A stretch of DNA of 64,000 nucleotides from Hydnum rufescens UP504 (GCA_014904985.1 MU128929.1:273663-337662); one strand, 5' to 3'. Positions 12,554-25,371 are shown, counted from the stretch's first letter. A program made the numbers and translations. Notes: generated by a model from the letters alone, not told the origin.

Positions 12554-12573
12554 CATATAAGAGATCAATATTC
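12554..12573 (+). promoter_or_regulatory. conserved TATA region of the MDxYxSPE family
   Basis: catataagagatcaatattc lies about 37-56 bases before the start codon. It is nearly identical at 62,231-62,250 and 56,063-56,082 (minus), and recognisable at 50,181-50,200. The sequence just before the ATG, agccctccgaa, is also conserved. Preservation of this block in copies whose coding parts have drifted supports a core promoter. Confidence 0.5.
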
Positions 12574-12609
12574 TGCGTTGCCCTCATTCTCCTTCACCAG
12601 CCCTCCGAA

Positions 12610-13410
12610 ATGGACGCATACATTTCCCAAGAGTCCGGAGCGTTGTTGGTATCCCTCTCCACACCGGATCCATGGAATTTCGAATGGGATCTGAGGGAGG
12701 AGCCCTATGCTTCGTCAAATCCCGAGCAATTGCCTTTTTTTTGGACTGAGGCTGCGCCGGAACCAGTCACGGTGTGCGGGTTCTTCCTTGCTTCAACGAA
12801 TGGAATGCCATGGGTCAGGTCAGCCAACCTTTATCAACAATTGATGCCAAGGAACTGAAAAAGTCCTCACAACAGACGATGCAGCCTCGGGCAGCGGATC
12901 CCTCATTGACGCTATCAGCGGTCGGCATGCTAGAGGGTGTTCCCGGGCCGTCAAACCCAGCTTCCACAATTCAACGTTGGAATCATAATTGGGACCCGGT
13001 GTATGACTATTGTCTCGACCTTCGAGAGGACAACAGGAAGTAAGTGAATGTGAAGCGTCATTTCGAAGTCGGCGAAGTCAGATGTCGTTTTGTAGTATAC
13101 AGAGGCCCTCCGTGGGCTTCGGCGATTTTCCATCGTCAGCGGAGATGTACCATACCCTGTGCATTCCATACTGTATTGGTCTGTTATGTGACTGAGAATT
13201 GATGAATTCCGTGATGGACATGTAAGGTCACCACCACGCTCGCCTCGGCAAGCCACTTAAACATTACAGAAGCACCTTCCCAGGAGGATGAATCCCTGAG
13301 GGCGGTACTTAAGTCCCGCGGCGACGTCAAGCACCGATGCCATGGAGAGTGAGAGTGACAAAGACGACAGCCTTACAGTGTTCTGGGAGGGAGAGGTGAT
13401 CATTGCCTGA
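12610..13410 (+). pseudogene. MDxYxSPE family member with central deletion
   Basis: Unrecognised fungal gene family. The first exon starts MDAYISQES and carries the module FEWDLREEPYASSNPEQLPFFWTEAAPEPVT. The next preserved exon reads MQPRAADPSLTLSAVGMLEGVPGPSNPAS, then YDYCLDLREDNRK followed by a gtaagt donor. The end (LKSRGDVKH...LTVFWEGEVIIA, stop at 13,408-13,410) corresponds to the C-terminus of the members at 54.8 and 61.0 kb. About 450 bases encoding the conserved LRDGQLLIAQQ...LECGSC region are missing here. The frame also changes between exons without clear splice sites, so it is probably not functional. Confidence 0.55.
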
Positions 13411-14099
13411 TCAAGCGATCGCCGCAGCTGCCTGGTTCCCACAACGCTCCCATCGATGCCATCGTTGCAAAAACTACGTTCCCAGAATTCATAGTATATG
13501 CATATTATGGACCGCGACCTTGGGACTCTGCCACTCTGCCGTGGGTGTGAACGCCGAAAGCCTGAGAGTTGGGTATGGCTTTGAAGAGTATACAGGCTTG
13601 TCGGCCAAATGGTTGAAGGTTTATCCCCGATGGCACAAGTTTCCTTTCTACATCAACACAGATTTGAAGGACCCAAGTCGCCAGAGACAGAAGAATACGC
13701 GGCAAAATCAACCGTGCAGGGGACGTCGCCATAGAAAGGGAGAGACGAAGCTGTTATTAGGGTACTCACGACGAAATTGTCGGTAGTAGCGCCCCCGCCC
13801 CCTTTCACTGGTTTCTAAGAAACGTGGGACTTCACGGAGCTCGCTGGAGGGCCATCACGTCCAATGTGTACAATTCAGCGGCACATTCACTCCGAAACAC
13901 TAAGGATACCGGCAATCCCGCCACAGACAACGGTCATGTAAAGCAGGCCGAATGTGGAGTCGGCGAGGGAAAATGTGGCTTGACAAACCAACGCACCAAG
14001 TTTTCAATACCAGCAGGCGCGTAGTCTATCCCGTACCGCTCTATTCGCCTCGAAATCCAATATGAGGATCTCCAGCTACGCGCCATATTTGACTCGGCC

Positions 14100-16840
14100 C
14101 CACCAATGTCTCCGAATGAGTCCAGCTCACAGGGGAGAAACTCCAAGGACTGCACCCCAATGTCCGCCCCCCAGCGAACACCGAGGATGAGGTGAGCTAG
14201 GAATCATAATCAAGGTGGCAGAAGAAGAACTCGTGGGACGTTACAGCAGACGAAACGGAAGGGCACTGCGCGAGGAGGATTTGGGTCCGGTTCGGCCCAA
14301 ATGATTCCTCAACGATGGGTTCGAAATCGGCAATGGGGAGAGGCAATGGGAAAGGGTAATCCGAGGCGATATTGAACCGTGACCATAATCAACCCGCTCG
14401 CGAGAGCAAAGCTTCCACGATCCATCCCCGCACCCGTAGCGGACCCTTCGACGAGGGAGCCCCCATGAACCCTAATTGCGCGGGTCAGCCCGTGCTAATG
14501 GCGATTTCACTGAGAAGCATTAATTCTCTCGCATACGAGGACGTCATACATCCTATGATCCCGACTCACCTGAAGCACCGGAGAAACATGGCACGTAATG
14601 ATTGCACAAATTCGAGTTCAAATTCAAATCAATGTCTATTGGCACCGTGGATCAAAGACGTAATACATCCTACAATCCCTACTCACCTGAGCACTGGAGA
14701 AACACGGCCCGTAATAGCTCATTTCCATTTTTATTCGTTTGGAGGCACACCTCAGGGATGCTGGAGGGAGGATAGGATTCCGAAATCGATTCTAACGCTG
14801 ACCGTATATCTTTTACTTACGGATGGCAGCTCATATGATGGTCGGGTTGGCCCGGAAGGCACGTGATGAAATACCAAATCGGGTGGCACAGCCGTGGACG
14901 CGACATTCGAAACCCCGTGACGACGAAATGCTCCCTAAAACCCTCTCTTACTTACGTAAGAGTCGGGGACACCGATGCATGCACCGTGACAAGAACACGT
15001 GACTCATCAACAGAAATGCATCTCAGAGCACGGAGTCTGCGTCTCCGCGAATTCTGTGCACTCAACGACCCTCGCCTGTTCCCCTGAAACTTGTGATTCG
15101 CTCACGCTTCTGAAAGTTTTCCTCATCTGAGGAATTTTATCGCTGCTTTGAGATTCGATTAACCTACCCAGATAGTGCGCTCGCTCTGATGCATCGCGCC
15201 GTTTGTGTTGTCAATGGCGACGTGTACTGCCGAAGAGATCACGAGGTGTTTCTGGCTCATGTTGTAGGAAGGCCTGTATGATCCCACGAAGACCTCGAGA
15301 CGGAATCGAATGAGCACAGGGATACACAACATTCTTTTAGGGAAACCGCAAGACGCAGCCGAAGGCATTATTGGCCACAAAATATGGACTCGGAGACCCA
15401 AAATTGCATGGCTTGCGGGCATGAGCATGGTGCGCAGGTTTCCTCAACCTGCCCTGGAGCGACGGAATCCACAGTATTTCTCAGTGCTGACTCGAACAAC
15501 TGTACAGGATCGGTTCCGGATTCCTCTCATATACTAGTTTCGATGTCGTGACAATGGATTGAGGATTGCAGTCGCCTACGTTCGCTGAAGACGAGATGAA
15601 CGCTGGACTCACTACCCCGACTGTGGACAAAGGTCTTGACGATTTTTACTCCGCGCGAGAGTTATATTTTCCAATATTCCAATGGCTCGAGTGAGTTTCG
15701 AATTTCATGAATTCTGACCTGCAGTACTTTTCCTCCCAACCCTCTCTCCGTTATTGAAAGGAAGAGGTATCTCGGACGGGGGCTGCATCTTTCCGAAGTC
15801 ACAGATGTCAATGTCCTTTCCCATCCAAAGCCTCCCAAATGGGGCTTTGAGGCACAGATTTCTCCAGTCACTCCATTGCGTGACACCTCCGATCCGAATC
15901 CTTCTAGCTTGCCGTACGTGACTTGGACCCCTGTTGAGAAGAGTCGTAGCGTCCATGCTTTCCAATTTGGTCTGTCTGGAGGCGAAGCTCCAGACGGCGG
16001 CTGCTTCCCTACGTTCTGGGGTGATGAGGTTCTGTATGATTGGCAAATCTACAGTGTCCTTCAAATCGAATTATGCAGCTTCGCCTTCTCGTTTCGGATT
16101 GGATACCTTGGATACGGTTCTCATTGTTCCTGAGACTGTAAGCGCCATGATCCTTTTTTGGAGGAGTGCCTTACGTTCCTCGATTGTGGGTGTCTCTCGG
16201 GCTCCATGTGGCTGCGAATATGCAGCGGGCAAATAGTAGGACTCCTTCATGACTCTCGGCTATGTCGATTAATTCGCGATATTGTCGACGCTGCGTCACT
16301 TTTTGTTTCCTCGCCACATCTTCCTCTCTTTGATATTCAAGAGTGTGGGCTTGAAACTTCCCGCTTGCCAAAGACGAGGTGTGCGGTCCACAGCTTGTCT
16401 TCCCGACGTTCGCGGGCACTGTGAGGATAGCGCATCGCAGATAATCTACAGTGGGGCACGTAATGGCCGTTTTGCCATTGTGTGTGTCATACTGTCGCAC
16501 GACATTTGTACGCGACCTAGGACGTATGCATGATTTCCTTTGGGTAGTATACATGGTTCTTCTTTTCATCTTCCGATTCATATTCTCTTCTCCTTCATCC
16601 TTCTTTTCCTTCCTCACCAGTTCAATTGAAACCTGTCTTTATCCCTTGAGCATACACAAACCAACTTGATGGAAAATATCCACATGACGACCGGCTTAAG
16701 AGTCGGGATTGGCGCTTGTCGCTGCTACCCGATAATATAATCGTGCTCAAGAGTGATCGGAGCCCAGAAATCTGGCGCCTAAGAGAGCAAACTACGATAA
16801 TTTGGTATGGAAAAGTCGACGTGCATGCATGTTGTAATCA
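14100..16840. repeat. block B, first copy (direct repeat with 21,415-24,120)
   Basis: About 2.7 kb repeated at 21,415-24,120 in the same orientation. Differences are almost all single-base insertions or deletions, many in homopolymers (for example cccccatg versus ccccatg, gatgggttcg versus gatggttcg), with very few substitutions. Open frames exist on both strands, including a charged minus-strand frame (15,705-16,064 and 16,171-16,617) and a plus-strand frame ending at 16,133. Neither shows a recognisable domain. Parts (15,060-15,870) match 31.64-32.25 kb and 59.36-60.17 kb at lower identity. Relative to those copies, 14,280-14,960 and 15,880-16,840 are extra. Confidence 0.75.
14541..14720 (+). 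repeat. 118-bp period tandem duplication inside block B
   Basis: The words gacgtcatacatcctatgat and gacgtaatacatcctacaat begin about 118 bases apart. They are followed by matching cccgactcacctgaagcac / ccctactcacctgagcac and gagaaacatggcacgtaat / gagaaacacggcccgtaat. The same pair is present in the second copy of block B at 21,826-22,005. Confidence 0.6.
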
Positions 16841-17588
16841 GGGGGCGGACATTGGGGTGCAGTCCTTGGAGTTTCTCCCATGTGAGCTGGACTCATTCGA
16901 GACATTAGTGGGGGCCGAGTCAAATATGGCGCGTAGCTGGGAGATCCTCATATTGGATTCCGAGGGCGAATAGAGCGGTACGGGATAGACTACGCCTTGC
17001 TGGTATTGAAAACTTGGTGCGTTGGTTGGTCAAGCCACATTTCCCTCGCCAACTCCACATTCGGCCTGCTTTCATGACCGTTGTCTGTGGCGGGATTGCC
17101 GGTATCCTTAGTGTTTCGGAGTGAATGTGCCGCTGAATTGTGACAATTGGACGTGATGGCCTCCAGCGAGCTCCGTGAAGTCCCACGTTCCTTAGAAACC
17201 AGTGAAAGGGGGGGGGCGCTATACCGACAATTTCGTCGTGAGTACCCTAATAACAGCTTGTCTCTCCTTTCTATGGCGACGTCCCCTGCACGGTTGATTT
17301 TGCGCGTATTCTCTTGTCTCTGGCGACTTGGGTCCTTCAAATCTGTGTTGATGTAAAAAAAACTTGTGCCATCGGGGATAAACCTTCAACCATTTGGCCG
17401 ACAAGCCTGTATACCTTCAAAGCCATACCCAACTCTCAGCTTTCGGCGTTCACACCCACGGCAGAGTGGCAGAGTCCAAGGTCGCGGCCATAATATGCCA
17501 TATACTATGAATTCCTGGGAACGTAGTTTTTGCAACGATGCATCGATGGGAGCGTTGGGGAAACCGGGCAGCTGCGGCGATCGCTTGA

Positions 17589-18372
17589 TCAGGCAAATGA
17601 TCACCTCTCCCTCCCAGAACACTGTAAGGGCTGTCTTCTTTGTCACTCTCACTCTCCATGGCATCGTGCTTGACGTCGCCGCGCGGACTTAAGTACCGCC
17701 TCAGGGATTCATCCTCCTGGAAGGGCCTGTAATGTTTAAGTGGGCTTGCCGAGCGAGCGGTGGTGGTGACCTTCATGTCCATCAAGGAATTCATCAATTC
17801 TCAGTCACATAACAGACAATACAGTATGGAATGCACAGGGTATGGACTCTCCGCTGACGATGGAAATATCGCCGAAGCCCACGGAGGGCCTCTGTATACT
17901 ACAAAAGACATCTGACTTCGCCGACTTCGAAATGACGCTTCACATTCACTTACTTCCTGTTGTCCTCTCGAAGGTCGAGACAATATTCCATAACCGGGTC
18001 CCAATTATGATCCCAACGTTGAATTGTGGAAGCTGGGTTGACGGCCCGGGAACCACCTCTAGCATGCCGACCGCTGATAGCGTCAATGAGGGATCCGCTG
18101 CCCGAGGCTGCATCGTCTGTTGTGAGACTTTTTCAGTTCCTTGGCATCAATTGTTGATAAAGGTTGGCTGACCCTGACCCCATGGCATTCCAATTCGTTG
18201 AAGCAAGAAGAACCCCGGTGACTGGTTCCGGCGGAGCCTCAGTCCAAAAAAAAGGCAATTGCTCGGGATTTGGAGGAAGCATAGGGCTCTCCAGATCCAT
18301 TCGAAATTCCACGGATCCGGTGTGGAGAGGGATACAACAACGCTCCGGACTCTGGGAAATGTTTGTGTCCAT
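17589..18372 (-). pseudogene. inverted copy of the 12.6-kb MDxYxSPE member
   Basis: Starts MDTNISQSPERCC where the left-arm copy has MDAYISQES, and shows frame changes every few dozen bases from small indels. It keeps the words NPEQLPFFWTEA and the same C-terminal end (TVFWEGEVII, then a stop). It has the same central deletion as the left-arm copy, so the two arms share one origin. Broken frames here may be sequencing noise. Confidence 0.5.
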
Positions 18373-19567
18373 TTCGGAGGGCTGGTGGAAGAGATGAGGG
18401 CAACGCAGAATATTGACTCTTATATGCCTTAGGGATCAGCCTGATCGACGATCAACATAAAGAAACAGCCCACTCTTGGGCAATCGGGATGAGGGCCCTT
18501 GCTTCTACTTTATTTGGTAATTCAGGCTGCTTCCTATGTCACTTTAACTTCAAACGAAAGTTTGTCCTTTATGCGTGGACGCCAGGATCTTGGAATTAAA
18601 TGATAGAGGTGTAGTTAGAACATTCCTGACAAGCCAGACACACGAGGTTCTGATCAGAATTGATCCATCTGTCGGCATTGTGTACACAAGGTAAGTAATA
18701 TTATGTATCAAGCTTAAGCGCCCCCTTTTTGCGAGTGTCCCTGGGACCCGTCCGTGTCAACTCGGGGTCGATATTGATATTGGATGCACGATCGAGAGAC
18801 CCGCACGCCGTAGGGGGCGATTTTTGTGGCGCCACTAATGTATTCACGTGCGCTGTCTGCGGATCCCGTGATTTCCACTGACCTGTGGTCATATCCTTCG
18901 TGTTACTTGGGCATGGGTAGATTAATCCCAGAAATTCCAGGGGAGCATGTACGATTGAATAATGACATTTACCTTCCCTTTATCTTAATCCAAAGGTGTC
19001 TGGGGCGTGGCCTCACCAAAGGTATCATAATACAGTCTCCAGCTTGCGGAGCATGCTTTTTGTCGAAGAAGGACCCTGATACCTATCTACCTATTTGACA
19101 ATACGTCATGTTTCTTTGTGCTGGATGGCGTGACGAATGGACGGGCAGTCCTCCCTTCGTCCTATTCAGGAGTGGTCCTAGGGGCCTATAATCTCTGATC
19201 TTGGGAACGCGCTACGGGATATGATGAAAGACAGGAGGCCAGCAGCATTTTTTCACGCAGTAAGAAATGCTGTAGTAGAAACATCGCGGTCTTTACTGTG
19301 TACAGCTCTCCTAGTTATGGGTGGATAACAGCCTACCAGCAGCACAGGAATACGCTCAACCGCTCAACAGCGCTTACGTAATTTGGATTATGTCGGCGAA
19401 CTTTAGCATTCGCCCGCACGCTTAACCCCCGTAACACCCGACTGGCTCCGTTCGCGGAGCAGAAATAATATCGCACTTCCCCCTTATTGCATCGTCTCAA
19501 TTCATTTTCATTGGCGGCATGGGGTTTCTGCGTGGTTATCTCTCTGTAAGTGATCCATCGTCTCCCT

Positions 19568-21389
19568 ATGGAACCTTAAAAAATCTCCCTGTTGGTGAGT
19601 TGTATTCAATTTGCTGCTATCCTCTTTTTTATACATCGTTTCCATGATGCCTGGTAGTGAGGTGCTGGATCTGGGGTGTCCTAGTGCGGCGGCGAATGGA
19701 GGGGATGTCATTCTCAATATCAGCAGTGAGCACGCTCAAAAATTTCATTTGGCCTCCGCTCCTTACACATCGACCCGGCCATCTCCAGAGCAGAGGGTTG
19801 AATCTTCGCCGTCCCCGCTTCTATGTCTCCTCCTGTTTCCTATGCAGTTATGACTCTGGTCGTAAAGATCTACCGTCGTCCTGTCTCGAGGGACCGTGTC
19901 GGTATATGAACGACATTACGCGTGGTTGGAGAAGACCGAACTCAAAACACCACCCGTTACGGCTTAATGCCTCGCCGGGATCGGGCAATCGACTATTGCT
20001 AAACCGTCTCTCTGCTCGAGCTGAGAGAAAAGGCATTCTAGAGCGCAAGCTTTTTCTTTTCTCGGAGCGACAGACCTTTTGCGCATCCGACTTTATTCCC
20101 CACACTTGCCTTCCAATCGGCCATTCGGATAATGGATCACGCTGATTGGGGAAGCGATTCAACAAGACGCGGACCTAGGGCCACCAAGGCGCTCTTGACT
20201 CAAATCAAAGATAATCGTGACGCCACTTCTAAAGATGCGATCCAAAATCGGAACACGTCACTCATCGTCCTTGATGCCTTGACGAATGTGATGAGAAGGG
20301 GGGCGCCGAATCTTCTCAGCTTCTTCTTCTCCCCCACGGCGATCCAAAATACTTCTCCGCATCTTGATCACCAGCGTCCGAACCGACATATATCCTCCTG
20401 TGTTTCACCGACGCCCCGAATTAGCGCCAGACGATCTCCATGATTCGAACATCAGTGATTGAGCGACATCCGCCTTTCATTATTAGTCCGAGTAGCCAAA
20501 ATTCCCACAAGCTTGGTCTTTCGTATGGGGCTGTTGGATATCAGAGACGAGGTCGATCGCCTAGTAGCTCAAGTCAGTGAAGCTTTCGTCTATGCCGCCA
20601 CGACCATGTCGATTTCGCGATGATCTGTTTGGCGTGATCCCCGTAGGACACCTAATCTCATCCCAGAATTCACAGGCAGCCAGCAATGGAGGCTCGCCAC
20701 ATACGCAACAGCAACCCATCTGGCGTGCCCGGAACGCCACTTTCTGAATCGAACCCGTCGGGGTCTAGATGTTCAACTCGCTCGTTGGAGATGACCTATT
20801 GCGCCAACCTCCCCGGCTGCACTCTGTCATTTATCGTTCCAAAATGAACTGTTTGAATGCTACGCTCTAAATCCACCTTTCGTTCAGTTCATCATCCCAC
20901 CGTCCAATTCATGATGCAACCGTATCACATTTCCTCCTTCCTCGACTTCATTAGAATTCCGGACGACGCCCGAGCCCGACTTCGTCATTTTTGCGATTCC
21001 AACCAGGAACTGCGCCATGCCATTCGATGTTTCGAACTCATGGCAACCGTTTCTCAACGGTATGGCGGATTCGCATCCCGTGAGGGTTCTCAACGTAAGC
21101 GTGACGGAGTTTGAACGGAAATGAACGTCCATACCACGGGTTCAGTATAGCGTGTGATTCTGGCATCCGGCACCTGTTCCGTGTGTGAATTGGAAATCAG
21201 AGAGCGGTAAGGGGCAGCTGGAGGGGTCTTGAGGCGATTTTGTGGTGGTTTGGGGCATGAGCCTGAATAGGGACGCTTCAGTGCTGCTGACTGATTCAAG
21301 CTGCACGTCAGCTGGGCAGTATGGTTCTTTATTGTGGATGTCAAGATGATTTGTTGAAGATACGATTGTGATAACAGGTACGGTCAAAG
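19568..21389 (+). pseudogene. partial, frame-broken copy of the NLR (NACHT part)
   Basis: Begins with an ATG and first intron matching the intact NLR (7,356-11,384). It keeps fragments such as YDSGRKDLPSSCLEG, the DPQLVFPTLAFQ region and the Walker B surroundings (TSLIVLDAL), but is broken by at least a dozen one- and two-base indels. The Walker A stretch is disrupted. The WD40 exon is absent because the copy ends at the N gap. A true pseudogene and a poorly polished second image of the same locus are both possible; I favour the latter. Confidence 0.6.
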
Positions 21390-21414
21390 NNNNNNNNNNN
21401 NNNNNNNNNNNNNN
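21390..21414. other. assembly gap (25 N)
   Basis: Exactly 25 N. A gap of this fixed size is a placeholder, not a measured distance. It separates the noisy NLR copy from the second copy of block B. Confidence 0.99.
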
Positions 21415-24120
21415 CCAGCTCACAGGGGAGAAACTCCAAGGACTGCACCCCAATGTCCGCCCCCCAGCGAACACCGAGGATGAGGTGAGCTAGGAATCAT
21501 AATCAAGGTGCAGAAGAAGAACTCGTGGGACGTTACAGCAGACGAAACGGAAGGGCACTGCGCGAGGAGGATTTGGGTCCGGTTCGGCCCAAATGATTCC
21601 TCAACGATGGTTCGAAATCGGCAATGGGAGAGGCAATGGAAAGGGTAATCCGAGGCGATATTAACCGTGACCATAATCAACCCGCTCGCGAGAGCAAAGC
21701 TTCCACGATCCATCCCCGCACCCGTAGCGGACCCTTCGACGAGGGAGCCCCATGAACCCTAATTGCGCGGGTCAGCCCGTGCTAATGGCGATTTCACTGA
21801 GAAGCATTAATTCTCTCCATACGAGGACGTCATACATCCTATGATCCCGACTCACCTGAAGCACCGGAGAAACATGGCACGTAATGATTGCACAAATTCG
21901 AGTTCAAAATCAAATCAATGTCTATTGGCACCGTGGATCAAAGACGTAATACATCCTACAATCCCTACTCACCTGAGCACTGGAGAAACACGGCCCGTAA
22001 TAGCTCATTTCCATTTTTATTCGTTTGGAGGCACACCTCAGGGATGCTGGAGGGAGGATAGGATTCCGAAATCGATTCTAACGCTGACCGTATATCTTTT
22101 ACTTACGGATGGCAGCTCATATGATGGTCGGGTTGGCCCGGAAGGCACGTGATGAAATACCAAATCGGGTGGCACAGCCGTGGACGCGACATTCGAAACC
22201 CCGTGACGACGAAATGCTCCCTAAAACCCTCTCTTACTTACGTAAGAGTCGGGGACACCGATGCATGCACCGTGACAAGAACACGTGACTCATCAACAGA
22301 AATGCATCTCAGAGCACGGAGTCTGCGTCTCCGCGAATTCTGTGCACTCAACGACCCTCGCCTGTTCCCCTGAAACTTGTGATTCGCTCACGCTTCTGAA
22401 AGTTTTCCTCATCTGAGGAATTTTATCGCTGCTTGTGAGATTCGATTAACCTACCCAGATAGTGCGCTCGCTCTGATGCATCGCGCCGTTTGTGTTGTCA
22501 ATGGCGACGTGTACTGCCGAAGAGATCACGAGGTGTTTCTGGCTCATGTTGTAGGAAGGCCTGTATGATCCCACGAAGACCTCGAGACGGAATCGAATGA
22601 GCACAGGGATACACAACATTTCTTTTAGGAAACCGCAAGACGCAGCCGAAGGCATTATTGGCCACAAAATATGGACTCGGAGACCCCAAAATTGCATGGC
22701 TTGCGGGCATGAGCATGGTGCGCAGGTTTCCTCAACCTGCCCTGGAGCGACGGAATCCACAGTATTTCTCAGTGCTGACTCGAACACTGTACAGGATCGT
22801 TCCGGATTCCTCTCATATACTAGTTTCATGTCGTGACAATGGATTGAGGATTGCAGTCGCCTACGTTCGCTGAAGACGAGATGAACGCTGGACTCACTAC
22901 CCCGACTGTGGACAAAGGTCTTGACGATTTTTACTCCGCGCGAGAGTTATATTTTCCAATATTCCAATGGCTGAGTGAGTTTCGAATTTCATGAATTCTG
23001 ACCTGCAGTACTTTTCCTCCCAACCCTCTCTCCGTTATTGAAAGGAAGAGGTATCTCGGACGGGGGCTGCATCTTTCCGAAGTCACAGATGTCAATGTCC
23101 TTTCCCATCCAAAGCCTCCCAAATGGGGCTTTGAGGCACAGATTTCTCCAGTCACTCCATTGCGTGACACCTCCGATCCGAATCCTTCTAGCTTGCCGTA
23201 CGTGACTTGGACCCCTGTTGAGAAGAGTCGTAGCGTCCATGCTTTCCAATTTGGTCTGTCTGGAGCGAAGCTCAGACGGCGGCTGCTTCCCTACGTTCTG
23301 GGGTGATGAGGTTCTGTATGATTGGCAATCTACAGTGTCCTTCAAATCGAATTATGCAGCTTCGCCTTCTCGTTTCGGATTGGATACCTTGGATACGGTT
23401 CTCCATTGTTCCTGAGACTGTAAGCGCCATGATCCTTTTTTGGAGGAGTGCCTTACGTTCCTCGATTGTGGGTGTCTCTGGGCTCCATGTGGCTGCGAAT
23501 ATGCAGCGGGCAAATAGTAGGACTCCTTCATGACTCTCGGCTATGTCGATTAATTCGCGATATTGTCGACGCTGCGTCACTTTTTGTTTCCTCGCCACAT
23601 CTTCCTCTCTTTGATATTCAAGAGTGTGGGCTGAAACTTCCCGCTTGCCAAAGACGAGGTGTGCGGTCCACAGCTTGTCTTCCCGACGTTCGCGGGCACT
23701 GTGAGGATAGCGCATCGCAGATAATCTACAGTGGGGCACGTAATGGCCGTTTTGCCATTGTGTGTGTCATACTGTCGCACGACATTTGTACGCGACCTAG
23801 GACGTATGCATGATTTCCTTTGGTAGTATACATGGTTTCTCTTTTCATCTTCCGATTCATATTCTCTTCTCCTTCATCCTTCTTTTCCTTCCTCACCAGT
23901 TCAATTGAAACCTGTCTTTATCCCTTGAGCATACACAAACCAACTTGATGGAAAATATCCACATGACGACCGGCTTAAGAGTCGGGATTGGCGCTTGTCG
24001 CTGCTACCCGATAATATAATCGTGCTCAAGAGTGATCGGAGCCCAGAAATCTGGCGCCTAAGAGAGGCAAACTACGATAATTTGGTATGGAAAAGTCGAC
24101 GTGCATGCATGTTGTAATCA
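21415..24120. repeat. block B, second copy
   Basis: Direct repeat of about 14,112-16,835. It resumes after the gap inside a sequence (ccagctcacaggggagaaac) present at 14,121. The 118-bp tandem duplication and the same open frames are retained, shifted by scattered one-base indels: the minus-strand frame is continuous over 23,272-23,739 here but broken in the first copy. After 24,012 it runs into a junction segment (ataatataatcgtgctcaag ... gggtcccggactcccggt) that recurs at about 25,193-25,350. Confidence 0.75.
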
Positions 24121-24169
24121 CGACGGACAAGGTAAGCTAAGCCACCCCGAGGGTCCCGGACTCCCGGTG

Positions 24170-25192
24170 CAGCGAACACCGAGGATGAGGTGAGCTAGGA
24201 ATCATAATCAGGGTGGCAGAAGAAGAACTCGTGGGACGTTACAGCAGACGAAACGGAAGGGCACTCACGCAATGGAGTGACTGGAGAAATCTGTGCCTCA
24301 AAGCCCCATTTGGGGAGGCTTTGGATGGGAAAAGGACATTGACATCTGTGACTTCGGAAAGATGCAGCCCCCGTCCGAGATACCTCTTCCTTTCAATAAC
24401 GGAGAGAGGGTTGGGAGGAAAAGTACTGCAGGTCAGAATTCATGAAATTCGAAACTCACTCGAGCCATTGGAATATTGGAAAATATAGCTCTCGCGCAGA
24501 GTAAAAATCGTCAAGACCTTTGTCCACAGTGGGGGTAGTGAGTCCAGCGTTCATCTCGTCTTCAGCGAACGTAGGCGACTGCAATCCTCAATCCATTGTC
24601 ACGACATCGAAACTGGTATATGAGAGGAATCCGGAACTGATCCTGTACAGTTGTTCGAGTCAGCACTGAGAAATACTGTGGATTCCGTCGCTCCAGGGCA
24701 GGTTGAGGAAACCTGCGCACCATGCTCACGCCCGCAAGCCATGCAATTTTGGGGTCTCCGAGTCCATATTTTGTGGCCAATAATGCCTTCGGCTGCGTCT
24801 TGCGGTTTCCCTGGGAGAATGTTGTGTATCCCTGTGCTCATTCGATTCCGTCTCGAGGTCTTCGTGGGATCATACAGGCCTTCCTACAACATGAGCCAGC
24901 AACACCTCGTGATCTCTTCGACAGTACACGTCGCCATTGACAACACAAACGGCGCGATGCATCAGAGCGAGCGCACTATCTGGGTAGGTTAATCGAATCA
25001 TCTCAAAGCAGCGATAAAATTCCTCAGATGAGGAAAACTTTCAGAAGCGTGAGCGAATCACAAGTTTCAGGGGAACAGGCGAAGGTCGTTGAGTGCACAG
25101 AATTCGCGGAGACGCAGACTCCGTGTGGGCGCAGTGCTCTGAGATGCATTTCTGTTGATGAGTCACGTGTTCTTGTCACGGTGCATGCATCG
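24170..25192 (-). repeat. inverted fragment of block B in the ancestral order
   Basis: Reverse complement of about 14,960-15,870, joined at 24,265/24,266 to the reverse complement of about 14,180-14,270. This order (cattgcgtga followed by gtgcccttcc in block orientation) agrees with the independent, older copy at 59.4-60.4 kb. It is therefore probably the original arrangement, and the 15.88-16.84 kb stretch of block B the rearranged one. Confidence 0.6.
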
Positions 25193-25371
25193 GTGTAATA
25201 TAATCGTCAAGAGTGATCGGAGCCCAGAAATCTGGCGCCTAAGAGAGCCAAACTACGATAATTTGGTATGGAAAAGTCGACGTGCATGCATGTTGTAATC
25301 ACGACGGACAAGGTAAGCTAAGCCGCCGCCGAGGGTCCCGGACTCCCGGTTGCCAACATGAAGTTATTGAC

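Larger units (their letters stand above)
11500..14230 (-). repeat. left arm of large inverted repeat (block E, minus orientation)
   Basis: This block is repeated, reverse-complemented, at about 16,840-19,560. More diverged direct copies lie at 54.4-57.9 kb and 60.4-64.0 kb. In block orientation it holds the MDxYxSPE gene on the opposite strand, that gene's 5' flank with a conserved TATA region, and about 1 kb of further upstream sequence. No transposase, LTR or short terminal inverted repeat is visible, so it is best described as a dispersed segmental duplication. The 11,385-12,550 stretch holds only short frames. Confidence 0.7.
16841..21389 (+). repeat. right arm of large inverted repeat, ends at gap
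   Basis: Reverse-complement counterpart of 9,510-14,170, including block E and the NACHT-coding part of the NLR. It stops at the N gap, exactly where NLR exon 4 begins (ggtcaaag). Compared with the left arm it carries many single-base indels and extra homopolymer bases, increasingly so between 19.8 and 21.1 kb. This resembles unpolished single-read sequence more than natural decay. Confidence 0.7.

Noticed and set aside
14541..14720. CRISPR-like array
   Set aside because: Only two units with a 118-bp period and long diverged repeats; this is a eukaryotic genome and a plain tandem duplication.
11500..19560. LTR retrotransposon formed by the two large arms
   Set aside because: The arms are inverted, not direct, and contain no polymerase genes, primer-binding site or TG...CA ends.
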